A stretch of 64,000 nucleotides of DNA from Amaricoccus sp. (GTDB lineage Bacteria; Pseudomonadota; Alphaproteobacteria; Rhodobacterales; Rhodobacteraceae), in contig NZ_JAGOMQ010000005.1 in assembly GCF_017993425.1 (NCBI RefSeq), positions 62,001 through 126,000 on the forward strand. The letters are read 5' to 3'. The position numbers were made by a program, and so were the translations under genes. Shown here piece after piece: positions 46,075-54,295 of the stretch. The notes beneath the pieces were generated by a model that was not told the DNA's origin, did not search any database, and saw nothing but the letters and a program-made list of their open reading frames with translations. The first letter of the stretch is position 1. Each line of letters begins with the position of its first letter.

Positions 46075-46557
46075 CGCGGAGCTGGCCGGAGGAGCCGCCC
46101 GGCGTGAGCGGCCTCACCATCCGCGCGCGCTGAAACATGTTGCGGCAATTCAGTCCCGACCTGCTCCCGGCGTCTCCGCCGCTCCCGAGCGGCGAGGTCC
46201 CTCCCGCGACGGCGCCTGCCGGGTGACATGCGCATGTCACCCGGCTCGACGCGGGGCGGCTGGCGCCGGGACGGCGGAACTGCAAAGTGAGTCAAGCGGC
46301 GCCGCGAAATGCGGCGCTGATAACGATGCAATGATTTTCACCGTTCATATTCAAAATATTTCGAAATACATTTGCGCGCAAAGCAAGTGGATTTCCAGAC
46401 CGCCCTCGATCGCTTGCCCACCTACCACTTCGACAGTACCGGGCCTGTCAATCCGGAACAGATGAACCCGTTCCGGTTTGAGACGTCGGCCTTTCCGTCG
46501 CGGCCTTGCCCCGGAGGCCGAACGCTTCGCCCTCTCGCCCGGCCCATGCCGTCGCAG
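46075..46557. other. gene-free stretch with palindrome and AT-rich patch
   Basis: Holds a perfect 28-bp palindrome (46218-46245, listed separately) and a sharply AT-rich patch at about 46318-46390. Frames in both directions are open for up to 50-60 codons (for example plus strand from 46372) but have no ribosome site and no recognisable family. On the minus strand the frame after the RHH gene stop stays open to about 46343. I see no complete gene. Confidence 0.4.
46218..46245. promoter_or_regulatory. perfect 28-bp palindrome with core TGACATGCGCATGTCA
   Basis: Both 14-bp arms (GCCGGGTGACATGC and its complement) match without a gap. It lies 144 nt past the DUF2939 stop. The inner 22 bp (46221-46242) align with the near-palindrome at 53215-53236 with three differences, two of which form a compensating pair. 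Lack of a loop argues for a protein-binding site rather than a terminator. Confidence 0.6.
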
Positions 46558-46668
46558 CTATTCGTTCACCGCCTCACGCAGCACCGACGCGCGCGAGCGG
46601 CCAAGCCGCTTCGCGAGCTGGTCGAGGGCCGCGACCCGTGCGTCTTCGAGATCGACCCAGGCGCGCAC
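46558..46668 (-). pseudogene. ribbon-helix-helix (CopG-type) protein, truncated by TAG
   Basis: From GTG 46668 (with GGAG 5 nt upstream) the 36-residue product is [20 protein letters not shown] followed by RLGRSRASVLREAVNE. This has the strand-helix-helix form of CopG/MetJ-type antitoxins and repressors: the LDQLAKRLGRSRASVLREAV segment is very close to the family consensus. It stops at TAG where relatives usually have Tyr (VNEYL), and the frame continues as LRRHGPGERAKR. Truncation of a longer antitoxin or repressor is likely. No intact toxin gene follows. Confidence 0.55.
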
Positions 46669-46787
46669 GGCTGCTCCGCTGTCAGCGTCCGATGGAACTC
46701 CGCGACCAAAGGTCGCCCGACGGCCGACAGTGAACGCGGAGACCTCGTTAGCGGAACCCGGGCGCGTCCTCCCGCCCGGGCCGGCCG

Positions 46788-47675
46788 TCAGGCGGCGACC
46801 TCGCTCACCAGCCCCGCATGGCGCAGCGCGGCGCGGACCTTCTCCCGGGTCGGCTCCTCGACCGTCACCATCGGCGAGCGCACTTCCTCCTCGCAGACGC
46901 CGAGGACCGACAGCGCGTACTTGGTCGGGCAGGGGTTGGGCTCGGCGAAGGCCGCGCGGTGGAGCGGCATCAGCCGGTCCTGATAGGCGAGCGCGCGGCG
47001 GTAGTCGCCGGCGCGCATCGCGTCCTGGAACTCGGCGCAGAGCCGCGGCGCGATGTTGGCCACCACCGAGATGCAGCCCGCCCCGCCATGGGCGTTGAAG
47101 CCGAGCGCGATGTCGTCGTTGCCGCAGAGCTGGATGAAGTCCGGCCCGCAGGCGATCCGCGTGTCGGAGACCCGCCCGATGTCGCCGGTCGCGTCCTTCA
47201 CGCCGACGATCCGCGGCAGCCGCGCCAGCTCGCCCATCGTCGCCGGGGCCATGTCGATCACCGACCGGCCGGGGATGTTGTAGATGAAGATCGGCAGCTC
47301 CACCGCGTCGTGCAGCGCCTTGTAGTGCCGCAACAGCCCGCGCTGGCTCGGCTTGTTGTAGTAGGGCGTCACCACCAGCGCCGCGTCGGCCCCGACCTTG
47401 CGGGCGAAGCGCATAAGCCGGATCGCCTCCTCGGTGTTGTTGGAGCCGGCGCCGGCGATCACCGGAACCCGGCCGCGGGCGGTCCGCACCACCACCTCGA
47501 TGACGTGCTCGTGCTCCTCGTGGGTCAGCGTCGGGCTCTCGCCGGTGGTCCCGACCGGCACCAGCCCGTGGCTGCCCTCGGCGATCTGCCACTCGACGAG
47601 CTTCACCAGCGCGGCCTCGTCGACCTTGCCGCCGGCGAAGGGGGTGATGAGCGCGGGGATGGAGCCTCGGAACAT
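46788..47675 (-). CDS. dapA: 4-hydroxy-tetrahydrodipicolinate synthase
   Basis: 295 residues, standard length. The TIM-barrel aldolase signatures are complete: GTTGES at 42-47, Y106 in TPYYNKP, Y132 and R137 in FIYNIPGR, and the Schiff-base lysine K160 in VGVKDAT. It condenses pyruvate with aspartate semialdehyde in the lysine/diaminopimelate pathway; dapB for the next step lies at 56313-57152. Single gene, divergent from pheS. Confidence 0.96.
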   Translation of the reverse strand: MFRGSIPALITPFAGGKVDEAALVKLVEWQIAEGSHGLVPVGTTGESPTLTHEEHEHVIEVVVRTARGRVPVIAGAGSNNTEEAIRLMRFARKVGADAALVVTPYYNKPSQRGLLRHYKALHDAVELPIFIYNIPGRSVIDMAPATMGELARLPRIVGVKDATGDIGRVSDTRIACGPDFIQLCGNDDIALGFNAHGGAGCISVVANIAPRLCAEFQDAMRAGDYRRALAYQDRLMPLHRAAFAEPNPCPTKYALSVLGVCEEEVRSPMVTVEEPTREKVRAALRHAGLVSEVAA

Positions 47676-47816
47676 GGGGGGCCTCGGGATCAGGGAGCGC
47701 CCGCGACCCTAGTCGCAACCCCGCCCGCCCGCAAGCCGGAGGGGCGCGCGCAGGGGGCCGCGCGCTTGCAATCCGGCGGCCGTATGGTAGGGCTCCCGCC
47801 CGACCGGAGGGAGCCC

Positions 47817-48899
47817 ATGGACGACGTCGCCGAGCTGCGCGCGAAACACCTCGCGGCCATCGCCGCCGCGGCGGACGAGGCCGCGCTCGAGGAGGTCCGC
47901 CTCGCCGCCATCGGCAAGAAGGGCGAGGTGGCGCTCGCGCTCCGCGGCCTCGGGGCGATGAGCCCGGAGGAGCGCCAGGTCGCCGGCCCGGCGCTGAACG
48001 CGCTCCGCGACGAGATCGCCTCGGCGCTCGCCGCCGCCAAGGCCGCGCTCTCCGACGCCGCGCTCTCCGCCCGCCTCGCCGCGGAATGGCTCGACGTCAG
48101 CCTGCCGCCGCGCCCGGCGGCGCAGGGCACGATCCACCCGATCAGCCAGGTGATGGACGAGATGGCGGCGATCTTCGCCGACCTCGGCTTCGCCGTCGCC
48201 GAGGGCCCGCAGGTCGAGGACGACTGGCACAACTTCGACGCGCTCAACATCGTGCCCGAGCACCCGGCGCGGCAGGAGCACGACACCTTCTACATGGCCC
48301 GCGCCGACGGCGACAACCGCCCGCCCCACGTGCTGCGCACCCACACCTCGCCGGTGCAGATCCGCGCGCTGCAAGGCCAGGGCGTGCCGATCCGCGTCAT
48401 CGCCCCGGGCCGCGTCTACCGCGCCGACTACGACCAGACCCACACGCCGATGTTCCACCAGCTCGAGGGCCTCGCCATCGACCGGGACGTCACCATGGCG
48501 AACCTCAAGTGGACGCTCGAGGAGTTCTGCCGGGCGATGTTCGAGGTCGACGGCGTCGAGCTCAAGTTCCGCGCCTCGCACTTCCCCTTCACCGAGCCCT
48601 CGGCCGAGGTCGACATCCGCTGCTCGTGGAAGGACGGCCAGCTCAAGATCGGCGAGGGCGACGACTGGCTGGAGATCCTCGGCTCCGGCATGGTCCACCC
48701 CAAGGTCCTCGCCGCTGCCGGCGTCGACCCCGGCCAGTGGCAGGGCTTCGCCTTCGGCCTCGGCGTCGACCGCATCGCCATGCTGAAATACGGCATCCCC
48801 GACCTGCGCGCCTTCTTCGACAGCGACCTGCGCTGGCTCCGCCACTACGGCTTCGCCGCCCTCGACGTGCCGACGTTGCAGGGCGGCATCAGTCGTTGA
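47817..48899 (+). CDS. pheS: phenylalanine--tRNA ligase alpha subunit
   Basis: 360 residues, complete, ending in the usual [22 protein letters not shown]. Class II motif 2 lies in [29 protein letters not shown] and motif 3 in [22 protein letters not shown]. It works as an alpha2-beta2 enzyme with PheT. PheT is not encoded next to it: a low-GC DUF2513 gene overlaps its stop codon. GGAGGGAG precedes ATG 47817. Confidence 0.96.
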   Translation: MDDVAELRAKHLAAIAAAADEAALEEVRLAAIGKKGEVALALRGLGAMSPEERQVAGPALNALRDEIASALAAAKAALSDAALSARLAAEWLDVSLPPRPAAQGTIHPISQVMDEMAAIFADLGFAVAEGPQVEDDWHNFDALNIVPEHPARQEHDTFYMARADGDNRPPHVLRTHTSPVQIRALQGQGVPIRVIAPGRVYRADYDQTHTPMFHQLEGLAIDRDVTMANLKWTLEEFCRAMFEVDGVELKFRASHFPFTEPSAEVDIRCSWKDGQLKIGEGDDWLEILGSGMVHPKVLAAAGVDPGQWQGFAFGLGVDRIAMLKYGIPDLRAFFDSDLRWLRHYGFAALDVPTLQGGISR

Positions 48900-49294
48900 G
48901 GCGAGATCTTGATGTTATCCGAGACCTGCTTTTGAGGGCGGAGGCATCGGAGCATCCGTGGTACCCAATCGGTCACTACGAGCGCGTGAGCCATTATGAA
49001 GAGGACGGTTTTTCCCTCGATACCAAGCTATCTCCTCTAGAGTTGTATCAGATAGATAAACTTAAGGACGCTGGATTTATATTAAGGAAATCTGATGATC
49101 ATGACTTTGTATATTTTGAGATTACGTGGGTAGGCCACGACTATCTCGATGCAATTCGCGACAGTGGCGTCTGGGAAGAGACAAAAAGCAAAGTTGAAGA
49201 GGCTGGTGGAAGTTTTACATTGGAGCTTGTGAAGAGAATTGCCTTTGCTATCGCAAAGAAAAAGCTAGAGCAGCACACGGGCTTAGAAATATAA
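48896..49294 (+). CDS. DUF2513 domain-containing protein, AT-rich and probably acquired
   Basis: 132 residues: [20 protein letters not shown] at the N-terminus matches the DUF2513 opening (MKRDxDLIRxLLL), and the winged-helix-like middle ([13 protein letters not shown], then [12 protein letters not shown]) completes the family. The start is TTG 48896, overlapping the pheS TGA (TTGA). Base composition from about 48905 to 49290 is far more AT-rich than everything around it, with AT-ending codons (aaa, gat, tat, tta) that the neighbours avoid. DUF2513 genes are usual in prophages and integrative elements. Function unknown. Confidence 0.88.
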   Translation: MRRDLDVIRDLLLRAEASEHPWYPIGHYERVSHYEEDGFSLDTKLSPLELYQIDKLKDAGFILRKSDDHDFVYFEITWVGHDYLDAIRDSGVWEETKSKVEEAGGSFTLELVKRIAFAIAKKKLEQHTGLEI

Positions 49295-49488
49295 CGGGGT
49301 TTGGCTCGCCATGCGGACGCTGGAGGGCTGGTCGGGCACAGCTAACCGTCCTGCTCGGCGCGTGGTTGATCGCGCGGCCCGCCCGCGCTAGAGGACGCGG
49401 CGTGCCATGAGTGAGCGGTGCCCGTCGTGACCAGCATCCCGAGTGCGCGCGCCAGCGCAGCGCCAGCAGCGTGTCCGGAGGCGGGCGC

Positions 49489-50634
49489 ATGACCCTCGCC
49501 CTCGTCGCCACCAGCTTCGACGCCGTCTCCGAGACCTTCATCGCCGACCACGTGCGCACCCTCGCGCCCGGCGACACCGTCCTCGTCTGCCGCGAGAGCC
49601 GCGGCGCGGAGCAGTACGGCCTGCCGGTCCTCAGCCACATGGCGCCCGAGCCCGTGGCCTTCGGCCGGCTCGACGCCCGGCTGAAGCACGTCGTGCAGCG
49701 CCTGCGCCGCAAGTACGGCCCCTCGCTCGGCTACGACGACCGGATGCGGCTGACCGCCTTCTTCCGCGAGCACAAGGTCGACCGGGTGCTCGGCGAGTTC
49801 GGCTATTCCGCGGTGATGGTCGCCGACGTCTGCCGCACCCTCGGCATCCCGCTCTACGTCTATTTCCGCGGCATGGACGCCTCCGTGACCGCCACCCGCG
49901 GCCACATGCAGCGCCGCTACCGCAAGCTCTTCGCCCAGGTGAAGGGGGTGTTCTGCGTCTCCCAGGCCATCGCCGACCGGGTCGTGGCGATGGGCTGCCC
50001 GCCGGGGCTGATCCGGGTGAACGCGAGCGGCGTCCTCGTCGACCGCTTCCAGCCCGGCGAGCCCGACCCGAACCGCCTCCTCGCCGTCGGCCGTCTCGTC
50101 GACAAGAAGGCCCCGCACCTGACGATCGAGGCCTTCGCCCGCATCGCCGGCCGCTTCCCCGAGGCGCGGCTCGACATCGTCGGCGACGGCCCGCTGGCCG
50201 AAAGCTGCCGCGAGGCCATCGCCGCGCACAAGCTCGACGGGCGGGTGACCCTGCACGGCTCGCTGCCGCACGACGCGGTGGCGGAGCTGATGCGCCGCGC
50301 CTCCATCTTCGCGCAGCATTCGATGACGGCGCCGAACGGCGACATCGAGGGCTTCCCGACCGCGATCGCCGAGGCGATGTCCTCGGCGCTCGCCACCGTG
50401 TCGACGCGGCACAGCGGCATCCCCGAGCACGTGATCGACGGCCGGACCGGCCTCCTCGTCGAGGAGGGCGACGTCGCCGGCATGGGCGAGGCGATGGCGC
50501 GCCTCCTCGCCGACCCGCCCCTCGCCCGCCGGCTGGGCTCCGCCGCCCGCGAGCACGCCCGCGCCCATCTCGACCGCGAGCGCTCCCGCCAGCTCGTCCG
50601 CGACACGATGGGCCTGCCGAACCCGCCGGCGTAG
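49489..50634 (+). CDS. glycosyltransferase family 4 protein (paralogue of 28255-29427)
   Basis: 381 residues, GT-B fold. SETFIADHVRTLAPGDTVLVC opens the acceptor domain; LLAVGRLVDKKAPHLTIEAF, LDIVGDGPLAES, HGSLPHDAVAELMRRA and EGFPTAIAEAMSSALATV make up the donor-binding domain. It is clearly homologous over its whole length to the glycosyltransferase at 28255, about half of the residues being the same by eye. ATG 49489 has GGAGGCGGG in front. Probably surface polysaccharide assembly; no polysaccharide cluster adjoins. Confidence 0.9.
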   Translation: MTLALVATSFDAVSETFIADHVRTLAPGDTVLVCRESRGAEQYGLPVLSHMAPEPVAFGRLDARLKHVVQRLRRKYGPSLGYDDRMRLTAFFREHKVDRVLGEFGYSAVMVADVCRTLGIPLYVYFRGMDASVTATRGHMQRRYRKLFAQVKGVFCVSQAIADRVVAMGCPPGLIRVNASGVLVDRFQPGEPDPNRLLAVGRLVDKKAPHLTIEAFARIAGRFPEARLDIVGDGPLAESCREAIAAHKLDGRVTLHGSLPHDAVAELMRRASIFAQHSMTAPNGDIEGFPTAIAEAMSSALATVSTRHSGIPEHVIDGRTGLLVEEGDVAGMGEAMARLLADPPLARRLGSAAREHARAHLDRERSRQLVRDTMGLPNPPA

Positions 50635-50700
50635 GGACCTGCCGGACCCGCCGGCGAAGGGGGCGAAGGGGCCTGCCGGCCCCGAGGGCGGCAGGCCGGC

Positions 50701-51783
50701 TCAGCCGACCTTGTAACCCCAGAAGCTCGTGTGGTTCGCCGCGAAATAGCCGTCCGCGCCGCGGTAGAAGCCCTGTAGCTCCACCGTGTCGTCCTTGGCG
50801 AGCGGGGCCACCGTCTGGATCCACAAGGCCGTGGCGAGGGTGACGTGGGCGCCGGAGATCTCGCCCATCGAGCCCGGGATCTCCGTCGTGCCGTTCTTCA
50901 CCAGCCGCCCGCGCATCTTGGCGTTGGTGCTGGAGTTGATCCGGTGCAGGAGCGTCGCGCCGAGAGCGTAGAACCCGGCGACCGGCGCGCGGAAGCGGTT
51001 GGTCGCCGGGTCGAACGCCGCCTGGTCGTTCGACTCCGCGGTGTTGACGGCGATCTTCGTCCAGGTGTCCAAGGCCACGTAGTTGTCGAAGTTCGTCGAG
51101 GCCTTGAACCGCGGCAGCCGCGGCTGGTCGACGATCGCGGTCGCGTCGTCGACCGAGAGCGCATCCCGGAACGTGGCCCCGTCCGCCGAGACCGAGACCC
51201 GGAACCGGCTCGACCCGAAGAGGCCCGCCACCGCCCGCGTCACGAAGTTGGTCTGCAACGCGAAGCCCGCATCCTTGTCCGCCGCCTGCCGGTTCAGCGA
51301 CAGCCGCAGGCTGCCGGTGCCGCCCTCGGTGGTGGCCCGCGCGTTCCAGAGCGCGTCGTTGAGCTTCGCCACGAACGGCGTCGCCGCGTCCGCCGCCGCG
51401 CCGATCCCGAGCCGCGTCACGTTCTGGAGCTCGGTCGGCGCGCCGCCGACGGCGATCCACGCCCCGGCGGCGTTGCGCACCAGCAGCCGGTCGGTGGCGA
51501 CGTCGTAAACCCGCCACCCCGCCTTCGGCACGCTGTAGGCCCAGCCGCCGTTCCGCCACGAGGCGATGCTTCCCGCCCGGCCGCTCCACGCGCCGGTCGG
51601 GCTCGCCCCGACATGATAGCGCTGGCCGTCCACCGCCCCGGCCGGCGGGGTCGCCACGTTCATGGCGAGGACCGAGCACTGCACGAGCGAATCGAGCTCG
51701 AAGAACGTCTCGTTGACCGTCACGTGCTTCTGCGCCTGGGCGGGCGCCAGGAAGGACAGGCTGAGGTTCGGGGATGTGTCCAC
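50701..51783 (-). CDS. DUF2793 protein related to gene-transfer-agent head spike
   Basis: 360 residues. The N-terminal part (SPNLSLSFLAPAQAQKHVTVNETFFELDSLVQ, then GWAYSVPKAGWRVYDVATDRLLV, to about 115) is the DUF2793 domain of Rhodobacterales GTA and phage head-spike/fibre proteins. The C-terminal part (about 225-360, GFYALGATLLHRINSSTNAKMRGRL, then FWGYKVG) looks like a C1q/TNF-like trimeric head domain. No capsid, terminase or tail genes are near, so it stands outside any GTA or prophage cluster. It may supply spike proteins to a remote GTA or be a domesticated copy. Confidence 0.83.
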   Translation of the reverse strand: MDTSPNLSLSFLAPAQAQKHVTVNETFFELDSLVQCSVLAMNVATPPAGAVDGQRYHVGASPTGAWSGRAGSIASWRNGGWAYSVPKAGWRVYDVATDRLLVRNAAGAWIAVGGAPTELQNVTRLGIGAAADAATPFVAKLNDALWNARATTEGGTGSLRLSLNRQAADKDAGFALQTNFVTRAVAGLFGSSRFRVSVSADGATFRDALSVDDATAIVDQPRLPRFKASTNFDNYVALDTWTKIAVNTAESNDQAAFDPATNRFRAPVAGFYALGATLLHRINSSTNAKMRGRLVKNGTTEIPGSMGEISGAHVTLATALWIQTVAPLAKDDTVELQGFYRGADGYFAANHTSFWGYKVG

Positions 51784-51866
51784 GGGTCGACGCGCCTCCT
51801 GCGATGCTGGGGCCCGTCCCTATCACGCGCCCGACCCGGGTTGCCCGGATCGCCCGACCAGCGCAC

Positions 51867-52095
51867 GCCGCATCTTCCGCGCGAGCCGTCCGGAGGAAGC
51901 CGGCCGCATCGCCCGCGCGAGCCGCCCGGCGGACGCGGGCCTCAGCGCCCGCGCGAGCCGTCCGGCGGAAGCCGGCCGCATCGCCCGCGCGAGCCGTCCG
52001 GCGGAGGCCGGCCTCAGCGCCCGCGCGAGCCGCCCGGCGGACGCGGGCCCCAGCGCCCGCGCGAGCCGATCGGCGGAAGCCCGCCGCAGCGACCG
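51867..52095. repeat. 36-bp minisatellite, six units
   Basis: The anchor GCGCGAGCCG recurs at 51879, 51915, 51951, 51987, 52023 and 52059, exactly every 36 bp, with two alternating unit versions (GCGGAAGCCGGCCGCAT and GCGGACGCGGGCCTCAG types). The period is a multiple of three, so frames stay open on both strands. On the minus strand 51823-52101 reads as a 92-residue protein of 12-residue repeats PASAGRLARA(L/M)R. No spacer diversity, so not CRISPR. It lies between the DUF2793 gene and pirin. Confidence 0.8.
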
Positions 52096-52153
52096 GCGCA
52101 TGGCCCGGCGGCCAGCGCCGCCCGGCCGCGGCGGCGCACCCCCGCCCCCGCCC

Positions 52154-53086
52154 CTACGGCAGCGGTATGTACTCCTCGTCGTCCCCCGGCGGCAGGCGGA
52201 AGCGGCCGTGGGTGAAGTCGCCCGAGCGCCACGACGCCTTCGCCGCCTCGATCCGCTCCATCGACGAGGCGACGAAGTTCCACCAGATGTAGCGCGGCCC
52301 CCCCAGCGTCGCGCCGCCGAGCAGCATCAGCCGCGCCCCCTGCGGCCCCGCCGCGATCGCCAGCCGGTCGCCGGGGCGGAACACCATCATTCGCCCCGCC
52401 TCGAACTCCTGCCCGCTGATCGCCACGCTGCCGCTGACGATGTAGACGCCGCGGTCCTCGTGGTCGTCCGGCAGCGGCACGCGGGCGTGCGGCGCCAGCG
52501 TCACGTCGGCGTAGAACATCTCGCTCGACACCGCGACCGGCGAGCGCCGCCCCCAGGCCGTACCGAGGATCAGCCGCGCCGTCGCCCCCTCGGCCTCGAT
52601 CTCCGGCAGCACGTCCTTGCCCTGATGCTCGAAGCTCGCCGGCGCGTCCTCCGCCGCCTCCGGCAACGCCACCCAGGTCTGGATGCCGAAGAGCGAATGC
52701 GGCCGCTTGCGGGTCTCCTCGCTGGTCCGCTCCGAATGCGTCACGCCCTCGCCGGCGGTCATCCAGTTCACCGCCCCGGGCAGGATCACCTGGTCCGAGC
52801 CGATGCTGTCGCGGTGGTGGAACTCGCCCCGGAACAGATACGTCACGGTCGCGAGCCCGATATGCGGATGCGGCCGCACGTCGACGCCCTGGCCCGTGAC
52901 GAACTCCGCCGGCCCGGCCTGGTCGAAGAAGATGAAGGGCCCCACCATCTGCCGCTTCGGGGCGGGCAGCGCCCGGCGCACCTCGAAATCGCCGAGGTCG
53001 CGGGCGCGCGGCACGATCAGCGTCTCGATGCTGTCCATTTCGGCGACGCTCGGGCAGACGGGATCTGCGGTCGGGTTCCAGCTCAT
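52154..53086 (-). CDS. pirin family protein
   Basis: 310 residues, bicupin. The metal-binding first cupin shows HPHIGLATVTYLFRGEFHHRDS with His ligands and ...AGEGVTHSER; the second cupin contains VYIVSGSVAISGQEFEAGRMMVF. PxxxxMVGPFIFFDQAGPAEF near residue 45 is the pirin signature. Some pirins are quercetin dioxygenases, others transcription cofactors; the role here is open. A near-palindromic operator-like site lies 129 nt upstream. Confidence 0.92.
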   Translation of the reverse strand: MSWNPTADPVCPSVAEMDSIETLIVPRARDLGDFEVRRALPAPKRQMVGPFIFFDQAGPAEFVTGQGVDVRPHPHIGLATVTYLFRGEFHHRDSIGSDQVILPGAVNWMTAGEGVTHSERTSEETRKRPHSLFGIQTWVALPEAAEDAPASFEHQGKDVLPEIEAEGATARLILGTAWGRRSPVAVSSEMFYADVTLAPHARVPLPDDHEDRGVYIVSGSVAISGQEFEAGRMMVFRPGDRLAIAAGPQGARLMLLGGATLGGPRYIWWNFVASSMERIEAAKASWRSGDFTHGRFRLPPGDDEEYIPLP

Positions 53087-53214
53087 CGGCCTCTCCTCAG
53101 GATCGGCCCCAGACTGCGCCCCCGTCGCGGCGAGGTAAACCCCGGCCCGCCTCGCCGCCGCGCCCCGCGAGGCTGCCGGACGCCCTCCCCGCCCCGGCCG
53201 CTCCGCGTCGAGCG

Positions 53215-53236
53215 GGTTGACCTGCGCATGTCAACC
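53215..53236. promoter_or_regulatory. 22-bp near-palindrome related to the one at 46218
   Basis: GGTTGAC-N8-GTCAACC has perfect 7-bp arms around CTGCGCAT; only one base pair breaks the full symmetry. Core TGACCTGCGCATGTCA differs by one base from the core at 46223-46238. It lies upstream of the pirin gene (minus strand), so it may be an operator for it. Confidence 0.55.
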
Positions 53237-53374
53237 GGCGGACGCCGCCGTGAGGCGATGCGTCGCCGCGGGTCGATCCTTGCCCGTGAGCGGGCGCGGC
53301 CAGCGTTCAGCTCACATTAGCCACTCAAGTGAAATCAATAGCTTAGGAAATTTTCACGCGTGAACACGCCCGCG

Positions 53375-54295
53375 CTAGTCCGCCATCGCCGCCTCGCTCG
53401 CCGCCAGCGCCGGCGCCGCGCCCCGCCGCCGCTCCCGGCGCAGCGTGAAGATGCCCGCCCCGACGACGATGGCGCTCCCCGCCAGCATCCACGCGTCGGG
53501 CCACTCGCCGAACAGCACGATGCCGAACAGGATCGCCCACAGGATCAGCGTGTAGCGGAACGGCTGGGTGAAGCCGATCTCGCCGGTCCGCATGCTGTTC
53601 ACCCCGAACACGTAGCCGACCAGCAGCGCTCCGGCCGCCGCCGCCAGCACCGCGAGATGCGCGAGCGCCACGGGACGCCACTCGGTGGCGAGCGCCGCCA
53701 CGCCGAAGGCGGCGGTCATCGCCAGCGAGGTCACGAAGACCACGTAGGCCGCCGGCGCGTCCGGCGACAGCGCCCGCGTCGACAGGTCGCGCAGCACGAC
53801 CAGGAACACCGTCGCCACCACCAGCAGCGCATAGGCGGTGAACCCGTCCGACCCCGGCCGCACGATGACCAGCACCCCCAGAAACCCCACCGCGATCGCC
53901 GCATAGCGCCGCCAGCCGACGCTCTCCCCGAGGAACGCCGCCGCCCCCAGCGTCACCGCGAGCGGCACCGACTGCAGGATCGCCGTGGCGTTGGCGATCG
54001 GCATGTTGAAGAGCGCGGTCAGGAAGCAGGCCGTGCCGAGGATCTCCGCAAAGCTCCGCTGCGCGATCAGCCGCCGGTCGCGCGCCCCGGGCCGGAAGCG
54101 CAGCGCCCCCTGCCCCCAGGCGAGGCTGCCGACGAAGAGCGAGGCGAAGATCCCGCGCAGGAACACCGCCTGGAAGAGCGGCAGGTCGTCCGCCAGCGTC
54201 TTGATCAGCGCGTCGTTGAGCGAGAACCCGACCATCGAGGCGCCCATGAACGCGGCGCCGCGCAGGTTCTCGGCCCGGCTGGCGGGCGGCCTCAT
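53375..54295 (-). CDS. DMT superfamily (EamA-type) transporter
   Basis: 306 residues with ten predicted membrane helices in two EamA repeats (first from GAAFMGASMVGFSLNDALIKTL, second from AYVVFVTSLAMTAAF). The motif ILQSVPLAVTLGAAAFLGESVGWRR is typical. Substrate unknown; relatives move metabolites or drugs. Its ATG overlaps the stop of the Bcr/CflA-type gene by 4 nt (ATGA), so the two are co-expressed. Confidence 0.9.
   Translation of the reverse strand: MRPPASRAENLRGAAFMGASMVGFSLNDALIKTLADDLPLFQAVFLRGIFASLFVGSLAWGQGALRFRPGARDRRLIAQRSFAEILGTACFLTALFNMPIANATAILQSVPLAVTLGAAAFLGESVGWRRYAAIAVGFLGVLVIVRPGSDGFTAYALLVVATVFLVVLRDLSTRALSPDAPAAYVVFVTSLAMTAAFGVAALATEWRPVALAHLAVLAAAAGALLVGYVFGVNSMRTGEIGFTQPFRYTLILWAILFGIVLFGEWPDAWMLAGSAIVVGAGIFTLRRERRRGAAPALAASEAAMAD

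Noticed and set aside
46343-46557. ParE/RelE-type toxin gene after the RHH gene
   Set aside because: The frame continues from the RHH stop and has a faintly ParE-like end, but it has no start codon with a ribosome site and no convincing catalytic residues.
46372-46983. 203-codon plus-strand open frame overlapping the RHH gene and dapA end
   Set aside because: No ribosome site and antisense to dapA over its second half; only the first 35 codons look protein-like and match nothing I know.
51867-52095. CRISPR array
   Set aside because: Units are contiguous with no unique spacers and no cas genes; it is a minisatellite.
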